Source: Chloroflexota bacterium (lineage in GTDB: Bacteria > Chloroflexota > UBA6077 > FW602-bin22). From it: DNA of 64,000 nucleotides. The notes under the pieces are model-generated. The model searched no databases. It was not told the origin of the DNA and saw only the letters and a program-made list of their open reading frames with translations. The stretch is from contig SCUE01000032.1 of NCBI GenBank assembly GCA_004297775.1, positions 186,001 through 250,000 of the forward strand, read 5' to 3'. The translations under genes were made by a program, and so were the position numbers. Each line of letters starts with the position of its first letter. Within the stretch, counting starts at the first letter, position 1. Below are positions 16,524 to 25,127 of this stretch, in pieces.

Positions 16524-17510
16524 ATGAGGATTCTTCTGACTGGCGCGACCGGCTTCATCGGCAGCGAGATCGCGCGTCGCCTGGTCGATCGAGGCCACGA
16601 GGTGGTCGGACTCGCCCGACCGAGCCGTGACACGAGTGGACTGCGCGCGATCGGTGCCAGCGTCGCGGTGGGCGACATCACCGATCGCCAATCACTCGAC
16701 GCGGCCTTGCCGGGCTGCGATTGCGTCGTTCACGCCGCCGCTGTCTACTCGCTCTGGGAACGCGATCCGTCGATCTACGAGCGTGTTAATGTCGATGGCT
16801 CGCGAAATGTCTTCGAGGCCGCGCTCGCCGCCGGGACCTCGAAGGTCATCCACATCAGCAGCACCGTCATCTGGGGCGCTACGCCGGACGTGCCGATCAC
16901 CGAAGAGAGTCGAATTGGCACCTGGTTTCCCTCACGCTACGCCGAGACGAAGCATCGGGCCGACGACCTCGCCTGGCGCCTCCACCGCGAGCGCGGTTTG
17001 CCTGTCCTGACGATCCATCCGGCGTCGGTGATCGGCGCTGGCGATCGCAAGCCGTCCGGACAATTCGCCGAGCGACTGGTCCGGCGATCGATGCCGGCGA
17101 AGGTGTATCGCGGTAGCACGATGACATTCGTCCATGTGAACGACGTCGTCGAGACGATCGTCCGCGCGGCTGAGAAGTCCGACAACGTTGGCCAACGTTA
17201 CGTCGTCGGCCGGCACCAAATCGCGGTTGGCGACATGTTTCGACTCATCTGCGAGGTTGCCGGTGTGCCCGAGCCGCCGATGACACTGCCCGACAGCCTG
17301 ACGATGCTTTCGGCCGCGGTCTTGACCTGGATCGCCGATCGGACCGGCCGAGAACCGCTGTTGGGGCTCAGTCTCGATCAGGCGCGATCGCTCCAACTCG
17401 GCCTGCCGGTCGATGGCTCGAAGGTCGAGCGGGAGCTAGGAATCGCGTACACGCCGCTACGGACCGCGGTGGAAGAACTCGTCGCGGCGATCAAGGTACG
17501 GCTCGCGTAA
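16524..17510 (+). CDS. NAD-dependent epimerase/dehydratase (extended SDR)
   Basis: 328 residues from ATG 16524 (GGGGGAGG about 10 nt upstream; GTG 16515 is too close to it). Extended SDR fold: TGATGFIG at the N-terminus, GDITD, HAAAVYSLW, catalytic SSTVIWG Ser and the Tyr-Lys pair in RYAETKHRAD, then HPASVIGAGD and FVHVNDVV. The closest recognisable groups are dihydroflavonol-4-reductase-like and HpnA-type epimerases that act on nucleotide sugars or sterol/hopanoid precursors. No hopanoid genes are adjacent. Alone behind a strong promoter. Confidence 0.88.
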   Translation: MRILLTGATGFIGSEIARRLVDRGHEVVGLARPSRDTSGLRAIGASVAVGDITDRQSLDAALPGCDCVVHAAAVYSLWERDPSIYERVNVDGSRNVFEAALAAGTSKVIHISSTVIWGATPDVPITEESRIGTWFPSRYAETKHRADDLAWRLHRERGLPVLTIHPASVIGAGDRKPSGQFAERLVRRSMPAKVYRGSTMTFVHVNDVVETIVRAAEKSDNVGQRYVVGRHQIAVGDMFRLICEVAGVPEPPMTLPDSLTMLSAAVLTWIADRTGREPLLGLSLDQARSLQLGLPVDGSKVERELGIAYTPLRTAVEELVAAIKVRLA

Positions 17511-17520
17511 TCACTTTGTA

Positions 17521-17526
17521 TATACT
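17521..17526 (+). promoter_or_regulatory. -10 box (TATACT) for MazEF
   Basis: TATACT within an AT-rich patch (TTGTATATACTT) 28 nt before GTG 17554. No clear -35 box. Confidence 0.35.
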
Positions 17527-17553
17527 TCTGGCTACTCGTCCGGGAGGGCTCCT

Positions 17554-17802
17554 GTGCGCACCAAGATCATTCGAGTCGGCAACTCGCGCGGTCTCCGGAT
17601 TCCGAAGCCATTTCTCGACGCATGTGCGATAGGCGACGAAGTCGATCTGACGGTGGAGAACGGCCACCTTGTCGCCCGACCGGTTCGCGCGCCGCGGGCG
17701 GGCTGGGCCGAGGCGGCTCAGTTGATGCATGAACGAGGGGATGATGTCCTTCTGGATCGAGACACCCCCACGGAGTTTGACCGCAACGAATGGACGTGGT
17801 AA
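17554..17802 (+). CDS. mazE: MazE-type antitoxin (AbrB swapped-hairpin)
   Basis: 82 residues, GTG 17554 with GGGAGGG about 6 nt upstream. The N-terminal half TKIIRVGNSRGLRIPK and the following VDLTVENGHLVARP form the SpoVT/AbrB double-psi DNA-binding fold of MazE. The C-terminal acidic, Trp-containing tail (FDRNEWTW) is the usual toxin-binding segment. Overlaps the toxin gene by 13 bp. Confidence 0.88.
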   Translation: MRTKIIRVGNSRGLRIPKPFLDACAIGDEVDLTVENGHLVARPVRAPRAGWAEAAQLMHERGDDVLLDRDTPTEFDRNEWTW

Positions 17803-18122
17803 TTCCGACGCGATTCGACATCTTTCTGGCGCGCCTTGACCCAACGATCGGGAGCGAAATCCGAAAGACGCGTCCATGCGTCGTCATTTCGCCAGACGAG
17901 CTAAACATGGCGCTGAATACGGTTGTCGTTGCGCCGATGACAACAGGCGGCAACGCCTATTCGTGGCGGGTGCCGGTCACCTTCGATGGTCGGAGCGGCC
18001 GTGTCGCGCTGGACCAAATTCGCGCGATCGATCGCGACCGACTGCTCACGAAGCTCGGAGTCCTGGATGCACCAACTACAACGATGGTCCTCGACACACT
18101 CGCGAAAATGTTCGCCGCCTAG
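17790..18122 (+). CDS. mazF: MazF/PemK-type endoribonuclease toxin
   Basis: 110 residues, normal length. Conserved MazF/PemK blocks: FLARLDPTIGSEIRKTRPCV with the catalytic Arg, VVAPMTTGGN with the Thr, the FDGRSGRVALDQIRAIDRDRL region and the C-terminal helix. Cleaves mRNA at short motifs when freed from MazE. Frame is intact and the active-site Arg and Thr are present, so this is the one toxin-antitoxin pair in the window with no visible defect. Confidence 0.9.
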   Translation: MDVVIPTRFDIFLARLDPTIGSEIRKTRPCVVISPDELNMALNTVVVAPMTTGGNAYSWRVPVTFDGRSGRVALDQIRAIDRDRLLTKLGVLDAPTTTMVLDTLAKMFAA

Positions 18123-18141
18123 TCGTCTCGCAATCGACCAC

Positions 18142-18897
18142 TCACGTGGGATTGCCACGTTCGGGAATGCGACCTCGCCACAGACGCTTTCGACGCGGTG
18201 GTCGCGGCACCTTGAGCGGGGGCGCGTCGAGCGCGATGCGGCGCGCCAGCAGCAGGCCGAGCGTTGCGCCGGCGCTCGGCGCGCGGACCCGCCGAAGCCG
18301 CCAGCCCGGCGTGGGCGGATCGAGACGCCAGGTTCCGGTGGTCGTGCCGCCGGAAGCGACATCGATCAGAATGCGCATCCGGCCGCCGATGCGCGTCACC
18401 CGAGCCGCCTCGCGCCAGAACGCGGGATCGCGGGCAAACTGCGCCGGAAACACCGCGATCACGCCGTCAACTGCGCCAGTCCGAATGGGAATTGCCCGAG
18501 CGTCGCCCCGTGCGACCGCGCCGGGTAATCGGGCCGAGGCGCGGCGAGCCATCGCGTCGCTGAGATCGATCGCGATCGCAAGTGCGCCGCCGGCGCGCAT
18601 CTCGGCGAGCAGGCGCCCGGTACCGGGACCGATCTCGACGATCGTGCCGCGCAATCCGCGGCCAGCGCGAGCACCCCATTGCCACCAGCGGCCGGCCGAG
18701 ATGAGGCTGGCCGTCGGCTCGTAGAGCCACGCCGCCTCGTGGTAGAGCCGGTCGCAGATCCAGAGATACAGCTTCGCGGGCAATCGCTGGCGAATCGCGT
18801 TCGCCACGACCGCAACCGCGATGTAGACGACTCGGAGCGCGATCACAGCCCGGAACTGTGGACGTCGCATCGTATCGCCGTCCAGCAGGTCAGACAT
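18142..18897 (-). CDS. Class I SAM-dependent methyltransferase
   Basis: 251 residues from ATG 18897; ATG 18870 is also possible, while upstream in-frame ATG 19014 would run into the divergent peptidase gene. A hydrophobic N-terminal stretch (VVYIAVAVVANAI) may associate with the membrane. The Rossmann methyltransferase fold follows: motif I VEIGPGTGRLL, AIDLSDAM, GDARAIPI, VIAVFPAQF. Similar to UbiE/phospholipid-type methyltransferases of lipids or quinones, but substrate cannot be told from sequence. Confidence 0.85.
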   Translation of the reverse strand: MSDLLDGDTMRRPQFRAVIALRVVYIAVAVVANAIRQRLPAKLYLWICDRLYHEAAWLYEPTASLISAGRWWQWGARAGRGLRGTIVEIGPGTGRLLAEMRAGGALAIAIDLSDAMARRASARLPGAVARGDARAIPIRTGAVDGVIAVFPAQFARDPAFWREAARVTRIGGRMRILIDVASGGTTTGTWRLDPPTPGWRLRRVRAPSAGATLGLLLARRIALDAPPLKVPRPPRRKRLWRGRIPERGNPT

Positions 18898-18974
18898 GCT
18901 GGGCCGGCGCGCCCGATCGAGAGTCCTCACCGTGATACCCTGCCCCGCGCGATCATCACCCAGGAGGCGAACCG

Positions 18975-20390
18975 ATGGCAAATCTGACGGTCGATCGCGC
19001 GGAGGCGCTGGCACGAGCCGAACACGCGGTCCTCGGAGAGATTCACTCGTCGAGCGAGGCGTACGACAACCTCGCGCACCTCTGCGACATCATCGGCGAT
19101 CGCTTCGCCGGATCCGCCAGCGAACGCGAAGGCGCGGTCTGGCTGCGCGATCGGGCGGCGGCCTACGGCCTGCGCGACCCGCGCCTGCAAACGTTCGCAC
19201 ACACGGGGTGGACGCGGGGACCGGTTTCGGTTCGCATCATCGATCCCGTCGATCGCGCGATCGAGGCGATCTCGCTGCCGTACACGCCGGCCGCCGACTT
19301 CGAAGGCGAGGCGATCTGGGTCGGCCAGGGCGAGCAAGACGACTACGATCGACTGTCGCCCGACGCCTGCCAGGGTAAGATCGTCGTCTCCTGGGCCGAA
19401 TCGACGCCTCCGCCGGGCGGCCACGCTTCACACCGACGCGAGAAGACCGGTCGCGCCCTCGCGGCTGGCGCGAAGGCGTTCCTTTTCGTGAACCAGAACC
19501 CGGGGATGATGGCGATCACCGGTTCGCTGACCGCCGGGTTCGTCGGCGAACTGCCCGCGCTCGGCCTGCCCCGCGAATCAGGCGACTACCTGCGTCGTCT
19601 GATCGAACGCGGAACGGTCCGACTGCGCTTCTCGATCGCCTCGACGTTCGGCGATACAACGAGCCACAATGTCCTGGCCGATCTCGGACCGACCACGCGC
19701 GACGGCGCGTACCTCATCGCGAGCGCCCACTATGACGCCCACGATATCGCCGTCGGCGCAACCGACAACACCAGCGGCACGGTCGTCGTGCTCGAAGCGG
19801 CGCGGGCCCTGAAGAAGGTCGAGGACCTCCTTCCCGTGCCAATTCGCGTCATTCTGTTCGCTTGCGAGGAGATCGGGTTGCTCGGCGCCTGGCACTACGC
19901 CAAACATCAGGCGGCCGACTTGGATCGCTGTCGGTTCGTTCTGAACGTCGACTCGCCGGTCAAGTCGGAGCCGGGCAGCGAGAGCCTGTCGACCTGCGGA
20001 TTTCCGGAACTGGTGCCGTACTTCGAACGGCTCGGCCAGGAGCTTCACTACGAATTCGAGGTGAAGGACCGTATCAGCGGCTACGCCGATCACTTCCCGT
20101 TCTCGGTCGCCGGGGTGCCGAGCGGGACACTCGGTTCGAAGCCGGTCGCCGGGATGGTCGGGCGCGGCTGGGGACACACCGCGGCCGACACGGTCGACAA
20201 GGTGAATCCGAAGTCACTCCAGGCCGCGGCGGCGCTGGTGGCGCGCTTACTCCTGCGCGCCGCCTACGACGCGGAGTTTCCGGGCCGTCACCGGACGAAG
20301 GCCGAGATGGACGCAACGATCGATGCCTCGCCGATCGGCTGGTATGTCCGACGGTTTGGACGCTACCCGTTTCAGCCGACCTGGGCGTAG
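18975..20390 (+). CDS. M28 family zinc aminopeptidase
   Basis: 471 residues, ATG 18975 with AGGAGG 8 nt upstream. Residues about 110-215 look like the protease-associated insert; the peptidase core has the two-zinc ligands in SAHYDAHDIAVGATDN (His252, Asp264), the catalytic and ligand Glu pair CEEIG (298-299), VLNVDSP (Asp326) and WGHTAADT (His). No signal peptide or lipobox, so an intracellular peptidase is likely. Typical targets are N-terminal residues of peptides; glutaminyl cyclase-like activity cannot be excluded. Divergent from the methyltransferase with 77 bp between. Confidence 0.9.
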   Translation: MANLTVDRAEALARAEHAVLGEIHSSSEAYDNLAHLCDIIGDRFAGSASEREGAVWLRDRAAAYGLRDPRLQTFAHTGWTRGPVSVRIIDPVDRAIEAISLPYTPAADFEGEAIWVGQGEQDDYDRLSPDACQGKIVVSWAESTPPPGGHASHRREKTGRALAAGAKAFLFVNQNPGMMAITGSLTAGFVGELPALGLPRESGDYLRRLIERGTVRLRFSIASTFGDTTSHNVLADLGPTTRDGAYLIASAHYDAHDIAVGATDNTSGTVVVLEAARALKKVEDLLPVPIRVILFACEEIGLLGAWHYAKHQAADLDRCRFVLNVDSPVKSEPGSESLSTCGFPELVPYFERLGQELHYEFEVKDRISGYADHFPFSVAGVPSGTLGSKPVAGMVGRGWGHTAADTVDKVNPKSLQAAAALVARLLLRAAYDAEFPGRHRTKAEMDATIDASPIGWYVRRFGRYPFQPTWA

Positions 20391-20461
20391 TCGATCGAGG
20401 AAAGCGGCGTGTGTGACAGCGTGCTGCGCGACGACGAACCCCGTCGAAACCACGCAATCTC

Positions 20462-20490
20462 GCGCGGCGCACGCCCTGTGCGCGCCGCGC
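20462..20490. terminator. GC-rich hairpin between convergent genes
   Basis: GCGCGGCGCAC pairs imperfectly with GTGCGCGCCGCGC around a 5-nt loop. It lies between the 3' ends of the peptidase and the dehydrogenase. No T-run, so termination is inferred from position only. Confidence 0.35.
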
Positions 20491-20508
20491 CGCGTCTCGA
20501 ACGGCTGA

Positions 20509-21684
20509 CTACTGCCCGCCGTCGCCCCAGGTCATGCCTTCGCCGCGGACGATCCGAGCGCGGACTTCGTACGGGCCTGGCCATTCGACCGGCAATTCGC
20601 CGTGCTCGACCGCGTAGGCGAGCGGGTTGACGCGCGTCCTGAGCGGCAACTCGATTCGCTGCTTACGCCGTGCCGATTCGTAGAGCGCCATCATGATTTC
20701 CTGGGCGGCATAGCCGTTACGCGCGTCGGAAATCGGATCCTTCAAACGCCCCTCGGCCCACTCGTACGCTTCCCAGGCCTGGTGAGCCCAGGCATCATGC
20801 CATTTCGCCTCGACCGACTTCCAACCACCGGTCGTGGCGTTCAGGTAGCGGACCGATCCCCACTCGTCGTTGTACTTGGCGGATGAGCCCTCGGGCTGCC
20901 ACTGATCGCCATCGGTGCGCCACTGATCGGCCGGGGGCCGACCGGTGTCGAGTTCCATCATGCCCTCGGTGCCGATCACGCGCGCGCCCTGTCCGAGGCG
21001 ATGGGCCAGTTTCAGAGCGCCCATGATGAGGATCGTCGCGCCGTTGTCGCATCCGACCACACCGAGCGCGGCGTCCTCAGCCGGGAAGCCGCGCTCCATC
21101 CGTTCGGTCGTTCGCTCGACCGCGCCCATCACCCACTCCGCGCGCGGCTCGCCCATCAGGAACAGCGCCAGGCGGATGTTGTGGGAGTTCGTGTTCAGAA
21201 GATTGCCGCCGTCATCGCAAACGACCTGGATCACCTTGCCAATTGCGCCCTCGCGAATGAGGTCGCGCGCCTTCAACCAGGTGGCGTGGTGCGGTCGTTG
21301 AAACGCGATGAACAGCTTCACGCCGTTTCGCTCGCAAGCGACCACCATGCGATCGGCGTCGCCCATGCTGAGTGCCATCGGCTTCTGGCAGAGAATCGCC
21401 CGTGGGCGGCGCGCCGCGGTGGCGACGACCATCTCGGCGTGCATGCCGTGCCACGAGCACACATCGACGAAGTCGGGCCGTTCTTTCTCGAGCATTTCGC
21501 GGTAGTCGCGGTACCGTCGCTCGGCCGGGACGTTGTGGAACTCGCCGAACTCACGCAGCGCGTCCGGGTGCGAGTCAGCGATCGCGCCGATCTCGACCGG
21601 TGTTCCCGGTACGTTCAGCCAGGCGCGCGCGTGAACCCGCGCGATATTGCCGCAGGCGATGATCGCCGTTCGATACTTCGCCAC
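20509..21684 (-). CDS. Gfo/Idh/MocA family oxidoreductase
   Basis: 391 residues, GTG 21684 with GAGGAG upstream. N-terminal Rossmann fold (AIIACGNIARVHA), the catalytic-lysine motif LCQKPMAL (about residue 101, Gln in place of the usual Glu before Lys-Pro) and a C-terminal dimerisation domain with the conserved SHNIRLALFLMGEP that supplies the acid/base His. Family members oxidise or reduce sugars, inositols or glycosyl groups with tightly bound NAD(P). Its Trp-rich C-terminal part (WKSVEAKWHDAWAHQAW) is common in the longer subfamily. Stand-alone gene. Confidence 0.92.
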   Translation of the reverse strand: MAKYRTAIIACGNIARVHARAWLNVPGTPVEIGAIADSHPDALREFGEFHNVPAERRYRDYREMLEKERPDFVDVCSWHGMHAEMVVATAARRPRAILCQKPMALSMGDADRMVVACERNGVKLFIAFQRPHHATWLKARDLIREGAIGKVIQVVCDDGGNLLNTNSHNIRLALFLMGEPRAEWVMGAVERTTERMERGFPAEDAALGVVGCDNGATILIMGALKLAHRLGQGARVIGTEGMMELDTGRPPADQWRTDGDQWQPEGSSAKYNDEWGSVRYLNATTGGWKSVEAKWHDAWAHQAWEAYEWAEGRLKDPISDARNGYAAQEIMMALYESARRKQRIELPLRTRVNPLAYAVEHGELPVEWPGPYEVRARIVRGEGMTWGDGGQ

Positions 21685-21791
21685 GTCGTCTCCTCAGTCG
21701 GTACTCTCATGGAGCGCCGGGCGGCGATTCTACCGCGCGAGCAACCAGTCGATTCACATTCGGCGCCAGCGACGGCGCCCGATGGGCCGGG

Positions 21792-22253
21792 TTAGGCGAT
21801 CAGCCTCTGGGCGCTGGCGTACATCCGGCGCAGGGTCGTGATCCAGCGGGGGTCCTCGGACGTCATTCGCGGACGGCTGCCCGGCTGCGGATCGCCCATT
21901 GGCACGTCAACGCTGGAGCCTCCGACGTAAAGGCCATCGGCGAACACGGTGACGTGGTTCTTGCCGGCCACGAACGTGATCGATGCCGGGAGGGGTAGAT
22001 GCTCGTTATTGAAAAGCATCCGTTGAACTCGACGCAGATACAGGGCGCTATTTTCGCCAGTCGCGGTGTGCTTTCCGCGGGGCGCGACAGCTAACTCGGT
22101 CTTCTGCCACCCGGGAAAGCTGATCGATGTCCAGGGGGCGCTATCCTGCTCGACAGCTAATCGCGGAGTTTGACGATAGACCCAGGTCCTTCCGAGATGG
22201 AGGGAAATGGCCGAGAGGGTGAAGGCATCCCAGGGCCATTCGGTCGGCGGCAT
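21792..22253 (-). CDS. Hypothetical protein
   Basis: 153 residues. I do not recognise a family. The sequence is soluble, with a strand-rich middle (SITFVAGKNHVTVFADGLYVGG) and a helical C-terminus (DPRWITTLRRMYASAQRLI); no signal peptide or metal motif. Base composition is somewhat lower in GC than its neighbours, especially around 21990-22060, which could point to recent acquisition. ATG 22253 is the only good start. Confidence 0.6.
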   Translation of the reverse strand: MPPTEWPWDAFTLSAISLHLGRTWVYRQTPRLAVEQDSAPWTSISFPGWQKTELAVAPRGKHTATGENSALYLRRVQRMLFNNEHLPLPASITFVAGKNHVTVFADGLYVGGSSVDVPMGDPQPGSRPRMTSEDPRWITTLRRMYASAQRLIA

Positions 22254-22342
22254 GGACCGGGAGATTAGCAGGCGACCGGGTAAGCGTCAACCGGATCCGC
22301 CGGTCAGATTTCGCCCATCGCCGGGTATCATCGCGCTACGTT

Positions 22343-22822
22343 ATGGTCGAGAAGCGCGCGGCATCGACAATCCTCAGGCGGCTCGGCTATCGCTTGACCC
22401 CGCAGCGAGCCGCGATCATCGCGGCGGTCGCGGATGCGCGCGGCCACATCGAGGCCGACGCGATCCATCGACACGTCGCGGTGAACCATCCCACACTCAG
22501 CCGGTCGACGGTCTACCGCGCGCTCGATCTCCTCGATCGGCTCGGTTTCCTCGTCCACCACCATGACGCCACCGGGATCGCATATCACCACGCCGGCGAC
22601 CACGCGCACGTTCACCTCGCCTGCCTGGCGTGTGACCACGTCGCGATGCTCGGCGACGACGCGATCGCGGCCGACTTCGTCGAGCGAGTACGTGATCGAA
22701 CCGGATTCATCGCGAATCTGGCCCATTCGACGCTCTTCGGCGTCTGCGGCGGCTGCGCCGAGGCGGGGCGCTCGCCATCGGATCACCACCGCCACGACGA
22801 CCTCGACGACATCCACGCGTAG
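22343..22822 (+). CDS. Fur family metal-dependent transcriptional regulator
   Basis: 159 residues. Winged helix with the family signature LTPQRAAIIAAV and recognition helix SRSTVYRALDLLDRLGFL; then the metal region HHAGDHAHVHLACLACDHV and a second Cys pair FGVCGGCAEAG, giving the structural Cys4 zinc site. A His/Asp-rich tail (DHHRHDDLDDIH) may add metal ligands. Fur homologues sense iron, zinc, nickel, manganese or peroxide. The metal cannot be fixed from sequence, but a TTGCA-N6-TGCAA element overlaps the promoter of the nickel/cobalt uptake operon 1.3 kb downstream, which points to a Nur- or Zur-like role. A TATCAT -10 box lies at 22326-22331. Confidence 0.88.
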   Translation: MVEKRAASTILRRLGYRLTPQRAAIIAAVADARGHIEADAIHRHVAVNHPTLSRSTVYRALDLLDRLGFLVHHHDATGIAYHHAGDHAHVHLACLACDHVAMLGDDAIAADFVERVRDRTGFIANLAHSTLFGVCGGCAEAGRSPSDHHRHDDLDDIHA

Positions 22823-22888
22823 CGTCACCATCGCGATCTCCCACCGCGCCCGGGGCGGGATTTTCGCCAACCCGCCCGGTGAACTCGA

Positions 22889-23962
22889 CTACGGCAGAGC
22901 CGGAATGACCTCATTCGCCAGCCGCGTCATTGAGCGGTGCCACTTGTCGCCGGGCAGCCACTCGTGGCCGATCACAAGCAGCGTGCCGAAGCCGCCGACA
23001 TCGTCGTACAGCTTGCGCAACTTGGCCGTCACCTCCGCGACATCGCCGACGATCCAGAGGTTCTCGGTCAGATATTCGATCGTGACGGCCTCGTCCGGCA
23101 TGTTCGGATCGATCTTGGGACCGATGATCGCTCCGGTTCGCTTCAGCACGGGCAGGAAGTACTCGCGCCAGTCGCGACCGAGGACGCCGTCCGTCACGTC
23201 GCGCCGCGCTTGCTCGGGCGTCTCACCGACGTAGACATCGCGCGAGATGCGCCAGTTTGCGCGATCGGCCGTCTGACCGGCCTCCGCGGCGGCGCCGCGG
23301 TAGGTCTGCCAGTGCGCCTGGAGGACCGGTGTCGTCACCACGTTGATACTCATCGGGATCCAGCCGCGCTGTCCGGCCAGCGTCAGCATGTCCGATTTCG
23401 GACCGATGCCCGCGACGCCGATCGGCGGATGCGGTTTCTGGTACGGCTTCATGTGGAGACGAATCGCGATTTCGGCGTCGTACTCCGGAACGCGGTAGCG
23501 CCACCGCGCGTGCTCGCGCAGGCCGGGCTTCGGATCGCCCCAGAGGTAGAGGATCTCGTCGAGCGCCTCGCGCGTGATTGCGCGCTGTGTCAGCGCCTTC
23601 GGGTCCAGGTCCATCACCTCGAAGTCGCCTGGGAACCCGCCTGAACCGATTCCCCAGTAGAAGCGGCCGCGCGCCATCTGGTCGAGTTGGGCAATCCGCT
23701 GCGACAGCATCAGCGGACTGTGGTTCGGCAGGCAGCTCACACCGGTCCCCAGGACGATCGTTTTCGTGTGCGCCAGTGCCTGAGCGATGAAGAGATCGGG
23801 CGACGGGATGTTCTCCCATTCGGAGCTGAGGTGCTCGCCGATCCATGCCTCGGAAAAGCCCAGCTTTTCCAACGCGATGATTTGCGCCAAATCCATCTCC
23901 ATCGTCGCGGCTGGATCCGAGCCCGGCGGATGGAGCGGCATCGTGAAATAGCCCACGCGCAT
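22889..23962 (-). CDS. LLM class flavin-dependent oxidoreductase
   Basis: 357 residues from ATG 23962 (AGGAGAG upstream); a longer in-frame reading to 24088 lacks a start signal. Bacterial-luciferase-like TIM barrel: EAWIGEHL near strand 3, LGTGVSCLPNHSPLMLSQRIAQLDQMARGR split into the conserved barrel block, and FYWGIGSGGFPGDFEV. These monooxygenases use reduced FMN or F420 to oxygenate or desulfonate small organic substrates. Substrate unknown. It lies between and opposite to the Fur regulator and the metal transport operon, so it is not part of either. Confidence 0.9.
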   Translation of the reverse strand: MRVGYFTMPLHPPGSDPAATMEMDLAQIIALEKLGFSEAWIGEHLSSEWENIPSPDLFIAQALAHTKTIVLGTGVSCLPNHSPLMLSQRIAQLDQMARGRFYWGIGSGGFPGDFEVMDLDPKALTQRAITREALDEILYLWGDPKPGLREHARWRYRVPEYDAEIAIRLHMKPYQKPHPPIGVAGIGPKSDMLTLAGQRGWIPMSINVVTTPVLQAHWQTYRGAAAEAGQTADRANWRISRDVYVGETPEQARRDVTDGVLGRDWREYFLPVLKRTGAIIGPKIDPNMPDEAVTIEYLTENLWIVGDVAEVTAKLRKLYDDVGGFGTLLVIGHEWLPGDKWHRSMTRLANEVIPALP

Positions 23963-24124
23963 CGTCTCTTCTCTCCTTCGATCGCGGTCGGCTCCGAGTG
24001 CGTCGCCAGGCCACGCACTCGGCCGTGTCGTCCGACCGCCAGTCGGGCGACAGGATACCCGGTCTCGGTGAATCCCTCTACCGACCACCTTGGCTGGACA
24101 CGACGAGATCCGAAACGCCCCTTA

Positions 24125-24147
24125 TTGCAACACGATGCAACTAGAAT
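24125..24147 (+). promoter_or_regulatory. Nur/Fur-like inverted repeat within the promoter of the nickel/cobalt operon
   Basis: TTGCA (24125-24129), 6 nt, TGCAA (24136-24140), directly followed by the -10 box TAGAAT at 24142-24147. Binding here would block RNA polymerase. The element resembles the TTGCAA-N5-TTGCAA box of Streptomyces Nur, with one base less between the halves. No cobalamin riboswitch is seen in the 212-bp upstream gap. Confidence 0.55.
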
Positions 24148-24192
24148 CGACGGTCGAAGGGTAGGGGTCTCGCGATGGCGCCGCTGATTCTT

Positions 24193-25119
24193 TTGCACAT
24201 TCCGGATGGCTTTCTCAGTCTGCCCGTCGCGCTGGCCTGCTGGCTGGGAGCCGTGGCGATCGAGGCGATCGCGGCCCGCCGCGCCGCGGCGATGGCGGTG
24301 GATCGGCGTGTGCCGCTGATGGGCGTGATGGCCGCGTTCATCTTCGCCGCCCAGATGATCAACTTCCCGGTCGCCGGCGGAACGAGCGGCCATCTCATTG
24401 GCGGAGCGCTCGTCGCGATCGCGCTCGGCCCCTGGGCGGCGATGATCGTGATGGCAAGCGTCATCGGCACCCAGGCGCTCCTCTTCCAGGACGGCGGGAT
24501 CCTCGCGCTCGGCGCCAACATCCTGAACATGGGCGTCGTGCCGGTCTTGATCGGCCACGGCCTCTATCGGCCATTCGCTGGCGCTTCTCGACCGACGCGC
24601 CTGGCCGCGGTCGGCGTCGTCGCCTGGCTCTCGGTCGTCGCGGCCGCGACGCTCACCGCGCTTCAGTTGTGGCTGAGCGGAACGGTTGCGCTCGGACTGG
24701 CGATGCCGGCGATGGCCGGGATCCACGCGCTGATCGGTCTCGGCGAGGCCGCCATTTCGGTGGCGGCACTGTCGTTCATCGGCGCGACACGACCCGATCT
24801 CACGGCCGTACCGGCAAAGTCCGGCTGGGGCTGGACAGTCGGCGGCGCGATAGCAGCCATCGCGATCGTGGCGCTCGCTCCGTTCGCGTCCGCGAATCCG
24901 GATGGATTGGAGCGCGTCGCGGCGGACCTCGGCTTCCTCGGCCGCGCGACCAACTCGCCATTCTCGTTGCTGCCGAACTATGCGATCCCGGGCATCGCCG
25001 ACGCGAGTGTGAGCGTGATTCTGGCCGGGCTCGTCGGCGTCGCGATCGTCGTCGCGTTGACGGCGATCCTCGCGCGCACGATGCGACGCGGCACGCGCGG
25101 CGCTGAACCGAGCGTCTAA
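24193..25119 (+). CDS. nikMN: ECF nickel/cobalt transporter substrate-binding membrane protein, NikM-PDGLE fusion
   Basis: Starting at TTG 24193 the protein begins MHIPDGF and its conserved His in GGTSGHLIGG is residue 67; the NikM/CbiM metal site is built from the N-terminal Met amine, His2 and His67, so this start restores exact family numbering. ATG 24175 would add six residues and destroy that site. Residues 1 to about 210 form the 6-helix S component; the C-terminal part (ANPDGLERVAADLGF, then a last membrane span) is the PDGLE/CbiN-like domain usually encoded by a separate nikN. It captures Ni2+ or Co2+ outside the membrane. First gene of nikMN-cbiQ-cbiO. Confidence 0.85.
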   Translation: MHIPDGFLSLPVALACWLGAVAIEAIAARRAAAMAVDRRVPLMGVMAAFIFAAQMINFPVAGGTSGHLIGGALVAIALGPWAAMIVMASVIGTQALLFQDGGILALGANILNMGVVPVLIGHGLYRPFAGASRPTRLAAVGVVAWLSVVAAATLTALQLWLSGTVALGLAMPAMAGIHALIGLGEAAISVAALSFIGATRPDLTAVPAKSGWGWTVGGAIAAIAIVALAPFASANPDGLERVAADLGFLGRATNSPFSLLPNYAIPGIADASVSVILAGLVGVAIVVALTAILARTMRRGTRGAEPSV

Positions 25120-25127
25120 GCCGCACT

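Noticed and set aside
23963..24174. Cobalamin riboswitch upstream of the metal transport operon
   Set aside because: No B12-box or core stems could be found; the region instead has a Fur-type inverted repeat over the promoter.
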